Source: a virus
Virus record (IMG/VR): IMGVR_UViG_3300025872_000285
Span: 1 to 25,062 of that record
Length of the DNA: 25,062 nucleotides
Reading direction: 5' to 3' (one strand)
The notes under the pieces are model-generated. The model ran no database searches. It was not told the origin of the DNA and was given only the letters and a program-made list of their open reading frames with translations. Shown piece after piece: positions 1-6,068 of this stretch. Position 1 is the stretch's first letter, and every line of letters starts with the position of its first letter. The translations under genes and the position numbers were made by a program.

Positions 1-356
1 TCTTTTTCAGCATCCTTAAATGTAACATACAATTGTTTGATGAGAGCCTCATTTGCCGTAAGCAATGCCCCAGCCATGGCCTTGGGGGTGGGGGACACAT
101 CTTTAAAAGTGATGGTCCGCATCTCAATAAACTTCTGTAGATTGAACGGAGCGTACTCGTCCAACTTCCGCAGATTCTCCGCAATGGGGTCAATAGACCC
201 ATAGGCATCTTCATAAATGTCTGAGAAAAGACCATGGTATTGGCTGAAGTCTTCGCCTTCCACATTCCAATGGAAGCCATGGGCCATGAAATAGAAAGTC
301 ACGACATCTGAGAGAAGAGCCTTGAGCGACTTGGTGAGTCCGGTGCTGGATGCCAT
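1..356 (-). CDS. dps: Dps-like ferritin, 3' end cut by window edge
   Basis: The start is the ATG at 356, preceded by TAAGGAG with good spacing; 118 codons are visible before the window ends, against about 150-170 for full Dps proteins. Dps proteins form dodecamers that oxidise and store iron and protect DNA. The N-terminal helix and the family signature are clear: HWNVEG at residues 29-34, then F37, H41, D56 and E60, followed by NLRKL. H29, H41, D56 and E60 match the ferroxidase positions of Dps in both identity and spacing. The position of the further metal-binding Asp, four residues after H41, is S45, with D46 next to it. The missing C-terminus prevents judging DNA-binding tails. It is divergent from the replication array and has its own likely promoter. 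Confident as a Dps/ferritin-like protein; activity is unproven. Confidence 0.88.
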   Translation of the reverse strand, partial: MASSTGLTKSLKALLSDVVTFYFMAHGFHWNVEGEDFSQYHGLFSDIYEDAYGSIDPIAENLRKLDEYAPFNLQKFIEMRTITFKDVSPTPKAMAGALLTANEALIKQLYVTFKDAEK

Positions 357-370
357 GTGGTCTCCTTAAA

Positions 371-421
371 AACAGGGCTGGGGCGCTTCAGTAACTCTAC
401 ACCAAAGCGCCCCAGCCTGTT
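371..421. repeat. Near-perfect long inverted repeat in divergent control region
   Basis: Arms 371-388 and 405-421 are reverse complements apart from one extra base in the left arm (17 of 18 positions pair), with a 17-base spacer. The arms enclose the suggested -10 of the leftward dps promoter, so this could be an operator. It could also form a hairpin in rightward or leftward RNA. There is no T-run after either arm, so it is not a classic terminator. Confidence 0.75.
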
Positions 422-423
422 AA
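394..423 (-). promoter_or_regulatory. Candidate promoter for the dps-like gene
   Basis: On the minus strand TTAACA (423-418, five of six with the -35 consensus) is followed after 18 bases by TAGAGT (399-394, four of six with the -10 consensus). Transcription would start near 387, about 30 bases before the ATG at 356, leaving a short leader with the TAAGGAG ribosome site. The inverted repeat 371-421 overlaps it. This is pattern matching only. Confidence 0.4.
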
Positions 424-424
424 C

Positions 425-444
425 CACCACCGGTCACCACCGGT
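425..444. repeat. Tandem 10-bp repeat CACCACCGGT x2
   Basis: The ten-base unit CACCACCGGT occurs twice without a gap (425-434 and 435-444). A ten-base period places both copies on the same face of the helix, as expected for cooperative protein binding. It lies between the two divergent transcription units, next to two inverted repeats. The function is not known. Confidence 0.7.
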
Positions 445-473
445 TACCGAGGAGAACCACCAACTCGGTAGCC
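442..473. repeat. Inverted repeat GGTTACCGAG / CTCGGTAGCC
   Basis: The arms 442-451 and 464-473 pair at nine of ten positions around a 12-base spacer; the inner TACCGAG/CTCGGTA part is perfect. It follows directly on the tandem repeat. Candidate operator or hairpin in the divergent intergenic region. Confidence 0.6.
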
Positions 474-526
474 GAAGACTAGCCTCAACAATCGGTGTAT
501 GCAACACTTTGCGGTCGGTTTGTGTG

Positions 527-532
527 TATAGT
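527..532 (+). promoter_or_regulatory. Possible -10 element for the rightward array
   Basis: TATAGT lies 25 bases before the TTG start at 557 and fits a -10 box (five of six). No convincing -35 is present at 16-18 bases upstream, so the promoter may need an activator, possibly acting through the repeats at 425-473, or may be a chance match. Confidence 0.25.
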
Positions 533-556
533 CTCCGCCACACCAAGGAGCCACCG

Positions 557-1774
557 TTGACCAACAAGATTCAGGGGCCGTTTGCCCCAATGCCAATATG
601 GGCATTTGACCTGATTAGCAAGCGTGGAACGCCCACGCACACGCACATCTTGATGACCGTCATGCGCCTGACACCCCTGTCCGGGCCCAAGCCCATGACC
701 GTTGCCGTCCTCGCCCAATCTTCGGGGATGTCCCCCGAGACTGTTAAGCGCTCTCTCCGATGGCTGGAGTCAGCCGGAATCATCTCGTCTGAACGCCTGT
801 CGGGGAACCGTGGGAAGCACATCGTGGTGCGCTTCAAGCCACCCAAAAGGGGGGTCACCCATGACCCCACCCTACCCCAAGGGGGGGTCACCCATGACCT
901 ATCAGGGGGGTCACTGGTGACCCCACCCCGAGCCTCTGAGCAGGGCGAATTCCATAGTAGAGATAGTATTAGAGACATAGTACAAAGGGAAATGTCTAAA
1001 GACATTTCCCTTTGTGGGCTTCGCCCATTTTACGAAGGAGAAGAATCCATGCCGATTTTTGGCGCCGATCCCGACGACACCCGTGAATGGGATGAGACCC
1101 CCGCTTTGGAGAAACTCGCTCACGACACGAGTGATGTGCTCCAGCACTTCAATTTCGTGGCCCGTCAGGTCGGAGGGACCCCCGTGGAAGTGAAAGACCG
1201 CCCCGCCTTTCGGGTACAGATCAAGCGTCTTCTGAAAAACGGAGTGACCCCCGCCGACCTCCAGCGGATGATTGAGAAGTTCTTCACTTTCTCCCGCCAT
1301 GTGGAATCCCCAACCTCGTGGAAATCCTTCTGCGCCAACAGCGTCCAAGCATCCCTGCTGTCCGAAGCCACGGAAATCATCGCCGTCAGCCCGATTCTCG
1401 GATGGATTGCGGATGAGTTTGAGCACACCGATGTCCTCCCGTGGGATGAAGAGATCAACACCCGTATTCGGAAACTGATTTGGCGCCGAGCGATGGACTT
1501 GGCGTACACCTACCCCGAACTGCTCGCTGACATCGTCGCCACCCCGGTCTACGACGCCACGCAACACCCCGACGGTACGGAGTTGTTGTCCACGCTTCTG
1601 TTCTCAGCCAGCACGCTCCTGAGCGAACCCGGTGAAGCCTCAGCGGTGGCTTGCCTCACAGAACATGGCGTGAATGTCCCGGATGACTTGATGGGGCATG
1701 CTACTCTCCGCAAACCCGCCGCCTCGCTTCGCCAAGCCGTAGCGACTTACCAACAATTCCGGAGAACCCAATGA
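557..1774 (+). CDS. Winged-helix replication initiator-like protein
   Basis: The TTG at 557 is chosen because AAGGAG (545-550) lies six bases before it; an in-frame TTG at 509 has no ribosome site. The protein has 405 residues. Residues about 45-95 form a winged helix-turn-helix (SGMSPETVKRSLRWLESAG, then a basic wing GNRGKHIVVRF), as in phage replication and replisome-organiser proteins. A glycine- and proline-rich linker with the repeated GGVTHD motif follows, then an acidic helical C-terminal part without a family I recognise. The linker DNA contains three symmetric iterons, an A+T-rich stretch and a perfect inverted repeat, an arrangement like lambda O. The stop overlaps the helicase-loader start (ATGA). 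The initiator role is inferred from the fold, the neighbours and the embedded origin-like DNA; a transcriptional regulator is the alternative. Confidence 0.72.
   Translation: MTNKIQGPFAPMPIWAFDLISKRGTPTHTHILMTVMRLTPLSGPKPMTVAVLAQSSGMSPETVKRSLRWLESAGIISSERLSGNRGKHIVVRFKPPKRGVTHDPTLPQGGVTHDLSGGSLVTPPRASEQGEFHSRDSIRDIVQREMSKDISLCGLRPFYEGEESMPIFGADPDDTREWDETPALEKLAHDTSDVLQHFNFVARQVGGTPVEVKDRPAFRVQIKRLLKNGVTPADLQRMIEKFFTFSRHVESPTSWKSFCANSVQASLLSEATEIIAVSPILGWIADEFEHTDVLPWDEEINTRIRKLIWRRAMDLAYTYPELLADIVATPVYDATQHPDGTELLSTLLFSASTLLSEPGEASAVACLTEHGVNVPDDLMGHATLRKPAASLRQAVATYQQFRRTQ
849..1015. other. Candidate replication origin inside the initiator gene
   Basis: Three dyad sites of the form GGGGTCA-N4-TGACCCC start at 851, 884 and 907. 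The first and third are perfect in both arms (third spacer CTGG); the second has a shortened right arm (TGACC). The first two share an 18-base identical unit (849-866 and 882-899). They are followed by an A+T-rich tract (about 950-1015, about one third G+C by hand count) that contains a 15-bp perfect inverted repeat. Iterons followed by an A+T-rich unwinding region inside the initiator gene is the known layout of lambda-type origins. Origin function is an inference. Confidence 0.6.
982..1015. repeat. 15-bp perfect inverted repeat, 4-base loop
   Basis: Arms 982-996 and 1001-1015 pair perfectly around the loop TAAA. The repeat lies inside coding sequence, where such length and perfection are not expected by chance. 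It sits at the end of the A+T-rich tract beside the three iterons, so it may be part of the origin, for example a single-strand initiation hairpin or primase site, or it may form an RNA hairpin in the initiator transcript. Confidence 0.8.
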
Positions 1775-2373
1775 CCGTAGGAGCACCGCCCACCGAATGG
1801 AAATCGGCACGCTGGTGGCAGAACCGTTCTCTTGAAGAGCGCTTGACATGGGCGCATCTTCCACCGCGATGGCATGGGGCAACGTACACAGCAGACAGGT
1901 TGTCGCCTACGAACGCTTATGCGATTGGGGAGTTTCTCAACGCCGAATCCAAAAGCAACGGACTGTTTCTTCACGGGCCGAGCGGTTGCGGTAAAACACC
2001 CACCGCTGTCGGACTCTTTCGCTACATTCTCACTTCTCACAAAGTGTCCGGCAGGTTCATCACTGCTGAGCGCTACGTTGAGATGCTCAAGGATCAGTTT
2101 GACAACGACAACGAGTTGCCCGAGATGTACTCCATGCCCCACATCGTCAAGTACCTCAAGGGTGTGTTTGACATCGTCGTGTTGGATGCTGTGGGGCAAG
2201 AACGGGCTACTGAGTTTTCGTATCACGAAATCGGAAGCCTGTTGCGTCGTCGCAACGAGGATTGCCGTACCACCATTGTGACAACGCACTTGTCACCCAC
2301 CGAGTTCATTCGTCGGTACGGAGATCGTGTGGCATCGGTTCTTGAAGACATGACTATCGTTCGGGTGGCGTGA
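1771..2373 (+). CDS. DnaC/IstB-like AAA+ helicase loader
   Basis: A 200-residue ATPase that would load the replicative helicase onto DNA opened by the initiator. The Walker A motif GPSGCGKT is at residues 69-76. A Walker B-like strand (VFDIVVLDAVGQE) lies near 128-140, a sensor-1-like TTIVTTHLS near 170, and an arginine (GDRVASVLED) sits near the C-terminus, in the order and spacing of DnaC and IstB proteins. The Walker B acidic pair, usually DD before a hydrophobic-Gly, reads DA, so hydrolysis may be weakened. The ATG overlaps the upstream stop, and the helicase and primase genes follow closely, which supports the loader role. Confidence 0.82.
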   Translation: MTVGAPPTEWKSARWWQNRSLEERLTWAHLPPRWHGATYTADRLSPTNAYAIGEFLNAESKSNGLFLHGPSGCGKTPTAVGLFRYILTSHKVSGRFITAERYVEMLKDQFDNDNELPEMYSMPHIVKYLKGVFDIVVLDAVGQERATEFSYHEIGSLLRRRNEDCRTTIVTTHLSPTEFIRRYGDRVASVLEDMTIVRVA

Positions 2374-2807
2374 TGGAAGGAAACGATCTCGCCGCATTTG
2401 CACCGCTACAGCAAGCCGTCATTTTTGAAGGCGTACTCGCCAATCCTCCCGAGGGCTTGAAGTCGTGGCGTACACGCATCGCCCAACGCACGGGAGATTG
2501 GAAGACCGTTATCAACGCAATGACTCCGAGTGAATTGCCGTTGAAGTCACTCGCAGACTCCGTCAATCGTCGTGGTATCGGAACCATCGTGTATACGTTC
2601 ATGCCACCCGAGGCTGTTGACGCCATTGAACACTGGTTGATTCGTAAGGGCATCTCCACGCCGGTTGAGTCGTACACCGACATTGAGGCGCTCGCAGACG
2701 ACTTGCGCTACAACAGAAGCGTTCGTGTCATCTATGTTCCAACGCAAGAAGAGCAAGCGATTCTCGGTATCCGTGCTACAGTGCTCGGCTCTGAAAGGGC
2801 ATGGTAG
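2373..2807 (+). CDS. Small alpha/beta protein of unknown function in replication operon
   Basis: 144 residues from ATG 2373, with an alternative GTG at 2370; both overlap the loader stop. I do not recognise a family. The predicted pattern alternates hydrophobic strands and helices: GIGTIVYTFM, then a helix with DAIEHWLIRKG, then a strand SVRVIYVP, suggesting a compact alpha/beta domain in the second half. There are no cysteines, membrane segments or visible catalytic motif. It sits between loader and helicase and overlaps the helicase start by seven bases, so a role in the primosome is plausible but not shown by the sequence. Confidence 0.75.
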   Translation: MEGNDLAAFAPLQQAVIFEGVLANPPEGLKSWRTRIAQRTGDWKTVINAMTPSELPLKSLADSVNRRGIGTIVYTFMPPEAVDAIEHWLIRKGISTPVESYTDIEALADDLRYNRSVRVIYVPTQEEQAILGIRATVLGSERAW

Positions 2808-4063
2808 GCATGGCGTCACCGGAACATTTGCTGATCTCTAAAGTCATACAGACCGCTGACATCGCCACCCCAGTCAAGTCAGGGCTCAAGGCTGAGCACC
2901 TCACTGGCGCATGGTCGGAAGTGTGGATGTGGCTCACCGAGTTCTACCGCACACACGGTTCAGTACCCACGCCCCGAGTGTTCAAGACACAGTACGCCGA
3001 CATCCAGTTATACGACGCTGAGGCTGAACCGTTCTCTCGCTTGATTGACGAAATCTTTCAGGCGCACACACAGCATCGCCTCGTTGAAGTCATCTCCGAG
3101 GTCATGCCACTCATCAACGAGGGCAAGACGAAAGACGCTCTTGAACACCTGTCATCGGGTGTGCAAACTGCTTCCGTTGAAGTGTCCCGTATGCGGGACA
3201 TTGACATCATTCAAAACTGGGAGAACCGTGTCGCTCGTTACGAAGAGATGCGAAACACCCCAAACGCTCTTCGTGGTATTCCCACAGGTTTCTACGGGCT
3301 TGACCGCATCACCTCCGGGTTGCGCCCCCAGCAATACATCGTGTTCGTCGGTGAGCCCAAGCGTGGTAAGTCGCTCTTCGCACTTATCATCGCCAACTCT
3401 TGCCACATCCATGGCAAGACCCCGATGTTCGTTTCGTTTGAGATGAGTATTGAAGAGCAAGAGGCTCGTTATGACGCCATCATCTCTAAGACTCCGTACA
3501 ACAAGATTCTCCGTGGCGATCTCACGAAGCCGGAGATGGACCGCATCGCCAAAGCCTTGCGAGCCCGCAAGAACATGCAACCGTTCATCTTCAGTGAGGA
3601 CACCTCGTCACTCACAACGATCTCTGCACTTATGGGCAAGGCAAAGGAATACCAGCCCGACCTCCTCGTCGTGGACGGCGTGTATCTCATGGATGATGAA
3701 GAGGGGGAGCCAAAGGGTTCTCCGCAAGCGCTGACCAACATCACCCGTGGTCTCAAGCGCATGGCACAGAAGTTGGACATCCCCATCGTCTCCACGACGC
3801 AGGCTCTCTCATGGAAGTTGAACAACAAGAAGACCCGTGCCATTACTGCCGATGCCATCGGCTACTCGTCATCGTTTGTTCAGGACGCCGACCTCGTTCT
3901 CGGTGTTGAGCGCAATCCCGACTTGGATGACCAAGCCATCATCCGTGTTGTTGCGGCCCGTACTGCACCAACCGGCGAAGTACACATCAAATGGGACTGG
4001 GACCACATGGACTTTTCGGAGGTGACTGCTGATGGCTACGGTGTCGGAGACGCATTTGACTGA
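2801..4063 (+). CDS. dnaB: DnaB-type replicative helicase
   Basis: A 420-residue RecA-fold helicase that would unwind the fork 5' to 3'. Residues 1-130 form a helical N-terminal domain. The linker and entry signature GIPTGFYGLDRITSGL is at 159-174, Walker A GEPKRGKS at 184-191, and a Walker B strand DLLVVDGVYLM near 285-295, followed by a Q-containing strand (IVSTTQALSW) and a C-terminal segment with conserved arginines (IIRVVAARTAPTGEVHIKWDW). The length fits DnaB and T4 gp41-like helicases. The ATG at 2801 has GAAAGG upstream; ATG 2810 is an alternative. Loader and primase flank it. Confidence 0.93.
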   Translation: MVGMASPEHLLISKVIQTADIATPVKSGLKAEHLTGAWSEVWMWLTEFYRTHGSVPTPRVFKTQYADIQLYDAEAEPFSRLIDEIFQAHTQHRLVEVISEVMPLINEGKTKDALEHLSSGVQTASVEVSRMRDIDIIQNWENRVARYEEMRNTPNALRGIPTGFYGLDRITSGLRPQQYIVFVGEPKRGKSLFALIIANSCHIHGKTPMFVSFEMSIEEQEARYDAIISKTPYNKILRGDLTKPEMDRIAKALRARKNMQPFIFSEDTSSLTTISALMGKAKEYQPDLLVVDGVYLMDDEEGEPKGSPQALTNITRGLKRMAQKLDIPIVSTTQALSWKLNNKKTRAITADAIGYSSSFVQDADLVLGVERNPDLDDQAIIRVVAARTAPTGEVHIKWDWDHMDFSEVTADGYGVGDAFD

Positions 4064-4955
4064 TCTTGCCTCAGTTCTCAAGAGCATCGGCGTAGACGTT
4101 CGCCGTGCTGACGGAAGAGAAATATCAGGGCGATGCCCTGTCCATCGCCGTGTCACGGGTCGTGAAGATGGCTCGCCCTCATGGAGCATGAACGCCCAAA
4201 CCGGGCTTTGGATTTGCTTCTCCTGTGGCGCACGAGGAACGCTCAGCATGTTGGTTTCGGAACTAACGGGTGAGCCGGACGCCATCATGGCAGTTCATCA
4301 TTTCTTGATTGACCGCAACTTGGAACGGCTCACACTCGGAGCCGAGGCACCGGCAAAGAAGCCTGAGATTGACTGGGTGTCCTTTTCAAAGTTCGTCATG
4401 CCTCCGGAGTCTGCGATGGACAAGCGTGGGCTTGACGCTGAGCAAGTACTCATGCATGGGGTTCGCTGGGACACCATGAACAAGGCGTGGATCATTCCTA
4501 TCGTCAACCATTTTGGCGACTTACAGGGCTGGCAGACAAAGGCTTACGGGTGGGTGCGTAACTTTCCCGTTGGAGTAAAGAAGTCGGACAGCCTGTTTGG
4601 GATTGAGCGCTTTCTCGGTGGCACCGCTGTGTTGGTGGAGTCACCCCTAGATGTCGTCCGCTTCGCCAGCGTCTTTGAGAAGCCCCAAGCCTTAGCGACC
4701 TTTGGAGCCGCCGTTTCGGATAAGCAACTTTCCCTGCTGTCCACGGTGGCAGACCGTGTTGTTATCGCTATGGATAACGACGAGGCGGGTATCCGCTCCA
4801 GCAAATCTTTGTTCAACCGTTTGCCCCATTTTCGGAAAGGCACGCTATGGTGGAACTACTCCGGCACCTCAGCAAAGGACATCGGAGACATGACCGCTCA
4901 CGAGATGGCTGAAGGACTATCGTCAGCGTCCCGAGTCCTTCCATGGAACTTGTAA
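4032..4955 (+). CDS. dnaG: Short DnaG-type primase (zinc finger plus TOPRIM)
   Basis: A 307-residue primase. The N-terminal zinc-binding domain has CPVH at 35-38 and C62/C65 (WICFSCG). The TOPRIM core is visible as the glutamate motif (VLVESPLDVVRF, around residue 205) and the aspartate motif MDNDEAG (around residue 250). The protein ends shortly after, so the C-terminal helicase-binding domain of bacterial DnaG is absent, as in many phage primases. The ATG at 4032 has the strong site GGAGGTGA (4018-4025) and overlaps the helicase gene by 32 bases, suggesting coupled translation. It synthesises RNA primers at the fork. Confidence 0.9.
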   Translation: MATVSETHLTDLASVLKSIGVDVRRADGREISGRCPVHRRVTGREDGSPSWSMNAQTGLWICFSCGARGTLSMLVSELTGEPDAIMAVHHFLIDRNLERLTLGAEAPAKKPEIDWVSFSKFVMPPESAMDKRGLDAEQVLMHGVRWDTMNKAWIIPIVNHFGDLQGWQTKAYGWVRNFPVGVKKSDSLFGIERFLGGTAVLVESPLDVVRFASVFEKPQALATFGAAVSDKQLSLLSTVADRVVIAMDNDEAGIRSSKSLFNRLPHFRKGTLWWNYSGTSAKDIGDMTAHEMAEGLSSASRVLPWNL

Positions 4956-4978
4956 TACCAACTACCAAAGGAGACCCA

Positions 4979-5413
4979 ATGCCCAAGATCATTCGCCAAA
5001 GCCCTGAGCCCACCGACGAGGTGTATCTGTCTCGTCTTGTGGAGGAGTACATCAAAGCCAAGGAGTTCAGTGACTCCGCAGTGAAGCGCACTGAAGAGAT
5101 GAAGAAGGAACTGTCCAACATCGTGGACATTGATGGTTACACCGACCATGTCGGACACAAGTGGATTGAGACTCCGTCCGGCGTGCAACTCAAGCGTGAG
5201 CGCCGAGTGTCTATTAACTTGGATCACTCCGCGGCTCAAGATTGGGCTCAGGCCAAAGACTTGTGGGAAGAGATTTCCATCCCCGTGCGTATGTTGGACG
5301 AAGACGCCCTCGCAACTCTTGCCCTTGATCGCCCCGAACTTCAGAGCGAGATTCAAAGTCTGTACAAGGAGAAAGAAACTTGGGCATTTAAGGTAATAGA
5401 GCCCAAAAACTAA
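4979..5413 (+). CDS. Hypothetical helical protein, 144 aa
   Basis: The start at 4979 follows AAAGGAG (4966-4972); an in-frame ATG at 4943 lies inside the primase gene and has no such site. The first 60 residues are charged and likely helical or coiled coil (YLSRLVEEYIKAKEFSDSAV, then KRTEEMKKELSNIV). A central part with ETPSGVQLKRERRVSINLD looks like beta strands, and the C-terminus is acidic and helical (EIQSLYKEKETWAFKV). I do not recognise the family. The position after the primase suggests a replication or nuclease accessory role. Confidence 0.8.
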   Translation: MPKIIRQSPEPTDEVYLSRLVEEYIKAKEFSDSAVKRTEEMKKELSNIVDIDGYTDHVGHKWIETPSGVQLKRERRVSINLDHSAAQDWAQAKDLWEEISIPVRMLDEDALATLALDRPELQSEIQSLYKEKETWAFKVIEPKN

Positions 5414-5422
5414 TAACTGCTA

Positions 5423-5444
5423 TCCTTATAGGAGATAAGGAGGT
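5423..5444 (+). promoter_or_regulatory. Hairpin that includes the ribosome-binding site of the next gene
   Basis: TCCTTAT (5423-5429) pairs with ATAAGGA (5435-5441) around the loop AGGAG. The right arm contains most of the ribosome site AAGGAGGT (5437-5444) of the gene starting at 5453, and the loop itself is a second Shine-Dalgarno-like sequence. Folding would hide the main site, so translation may depend on opening of this stem. Confidence 0.55.
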
Positions 5445-5452
5445 AGTCAGCC

Positions 5453-5632
5453 ATGCCTAAAAACGAAGAACGCACACCTCCGGGGAGATGGGAATGTCCA
5501 AAATGCGGAACTTTAGTGGAGACGATGGTTCAGACGATTGGTCCTCCAACCTGTTCCCGCCACACTGGTGGAGCAGTCAAGATGACCCCCACAACCAAGC
5601 CGTTTCCCAAGCCAAAGGAGCACCAGAGTTAG
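5453..5632 (+). CDS. Small zinc-ribbon protein, 59 aa
   Basis: A 59-residue protein with CPKC at 15-18 and CSRH at 34-37, a four-ligand zinc ribbon, and a basic proline-rich tail (TKPFPKPKEHQS). Small proteins of this pattern, CPKCG followed by PPxCxxH, are common in actinobacterial phages; their role is unknown. The start has the strongest ribosome site in the neighbourhood (AAGGAGGT at 5437-5444), partly in a hairpin. The 3' two thirds overlap another reading frame (5494-5799). Confidence 0.78.
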   Translation: MPKNEERTPPGRWECPKCGTLVETMVQTIGPPTCSRHTGGAVKMTPTTKPFPKPKEHQS

Positions 5633-5799
5633 TCCTCACAATTGACACTATTGTCAATTTGTTGCGTGTCATCTCCGTCTGCCCCCCGAGTAACCTTGCA
5701 TCGGCATTGCTTTCAGGTGAAAACGCTGTTACTCTGGAAGAACGAGTTCGTCTCCTCGTTTGGTGCGAGAATCTTTCAAAAAACTTGTCTAATCAATAG
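5494..5799 (+). CDS. Possible overlapping CDS; start unresolved
   Basis: The frame is open from 5488 to 5799. The part after 5632 looks like a real protein (TIVNLLRVISVCPPSNLAS, then a LEERVRLLVWCENL helix). The first 45 codons overlap the zinc-ribbon gene in another frame and look unusual (several Trp and Asp, FPPHWWSSQDD). ATG 5494 has GGGGAG six bases upstream; ATG 5488 is too close to it. No ATG or GTG lies between 5632 and 5660, and a TTG at 5659 lacks a ribosome site. The C-terminal half is probably translated, but from which start is unclear. Confidence 0.45.
   Translation: MSKMRNFSGDDGSDDWSSNLFPPHWWSSQDDPHNQAVSQAKGAPELVLTIDTIVNLLRVISVCPPSNLASALLSGENAVTLEERVRLLVWCENLSKNLSNQ
5640..5659. 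repeat. Perfect 8-bp palindromic repeat AATTGACA/TGTCAATT
   Basis: Arms 5640-5647 and 5652-5659 pair perfectly around CTAT, starting eight bases after the zinc-ribbon stop. It is A+T-rich in an otherwise G+C-richer region. TTGACA appears on both strands, but no -10 box follows at the right distance on the plus strand. It may be an operator or an RNA hairpin at the junction of the two overlapping frames. Confidence 0.6.
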
Positions 5800-5806
5800 A
5801 GGAATT

Positions 5807-6067
5807 ATGTCTGACCGACAAATCGTATACAACAGCCTTACGCACACCATCTTGGAACTCAGCAAGTTCTACCGCAGAGCGATCACGGTAACTGACTTGC
5901 AGTCTTTCAATCCAGCGATGTTCAACCGCATCACAAAGATTGAGAGAAGCGTTTCTCTTCTGCTCTCTCGCAACTTGGTTAGCGGTGACACTTCATCGTG
6001 GGCAATCACCCCCGCCGGAGTACACACGTTGTACGCCATGGCACGCTCCGGGGGACACACCTCCTGA
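5807..6067 (+). CDS. Small winged-helix-like protein, 86 aa
   Basis: The ATG at 5807 follows AGAGGA. The order of elements fits a winged helix: helix (TILELSKFYRR), helix (TVTDLQSFNPAMFNRI), recognition helix (KIERSVSLLLSRN), then a wing (LVSGDTSSWAITPAGVHTLY) whose ITPAG turn is typical of MarR/PadR-like wings. Likely a DNA-binding regulator or replication accessory; the target is unknown. A longer frame from 5642 is open but lacks a ribosome site. Confidence 0.72.
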   Translation: MSDRQIVYNSLTHTILELSKFYRRAITVTDLQSFNPAMFNRITKIERSVSLLLSRNLVSGDTSSWAITPAGVHTLYAMARSGGHTS

Positions 6068-6068
6068 G

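Noticed and set aside
849-924. CRISPR-like repeats
   Set aside because: Only three short symmetric sites with unequal spacing inside a coding region and no spacer-length regularity; they fit iterons.
911-1567. Minus-strand frame (218 codons) opposite the initiator
   Set aside because: Shadow of the plus-strand initiator; composition rich in Gly, Val and His without domain pattern.
5596-5640. Programmed -1 frameshift between the zinc-ribbon gene and the following frame
   Set aside because: No slippery heptamer before the stop; only a Shine-Dalgarno-like AAAGGAG and a downstream palindrome, which are not enough.
5642-5670. TTGACA in the palindrome as a promoter -35
   Set aside because: No -10-like hexamer follows at 16-18 bases.
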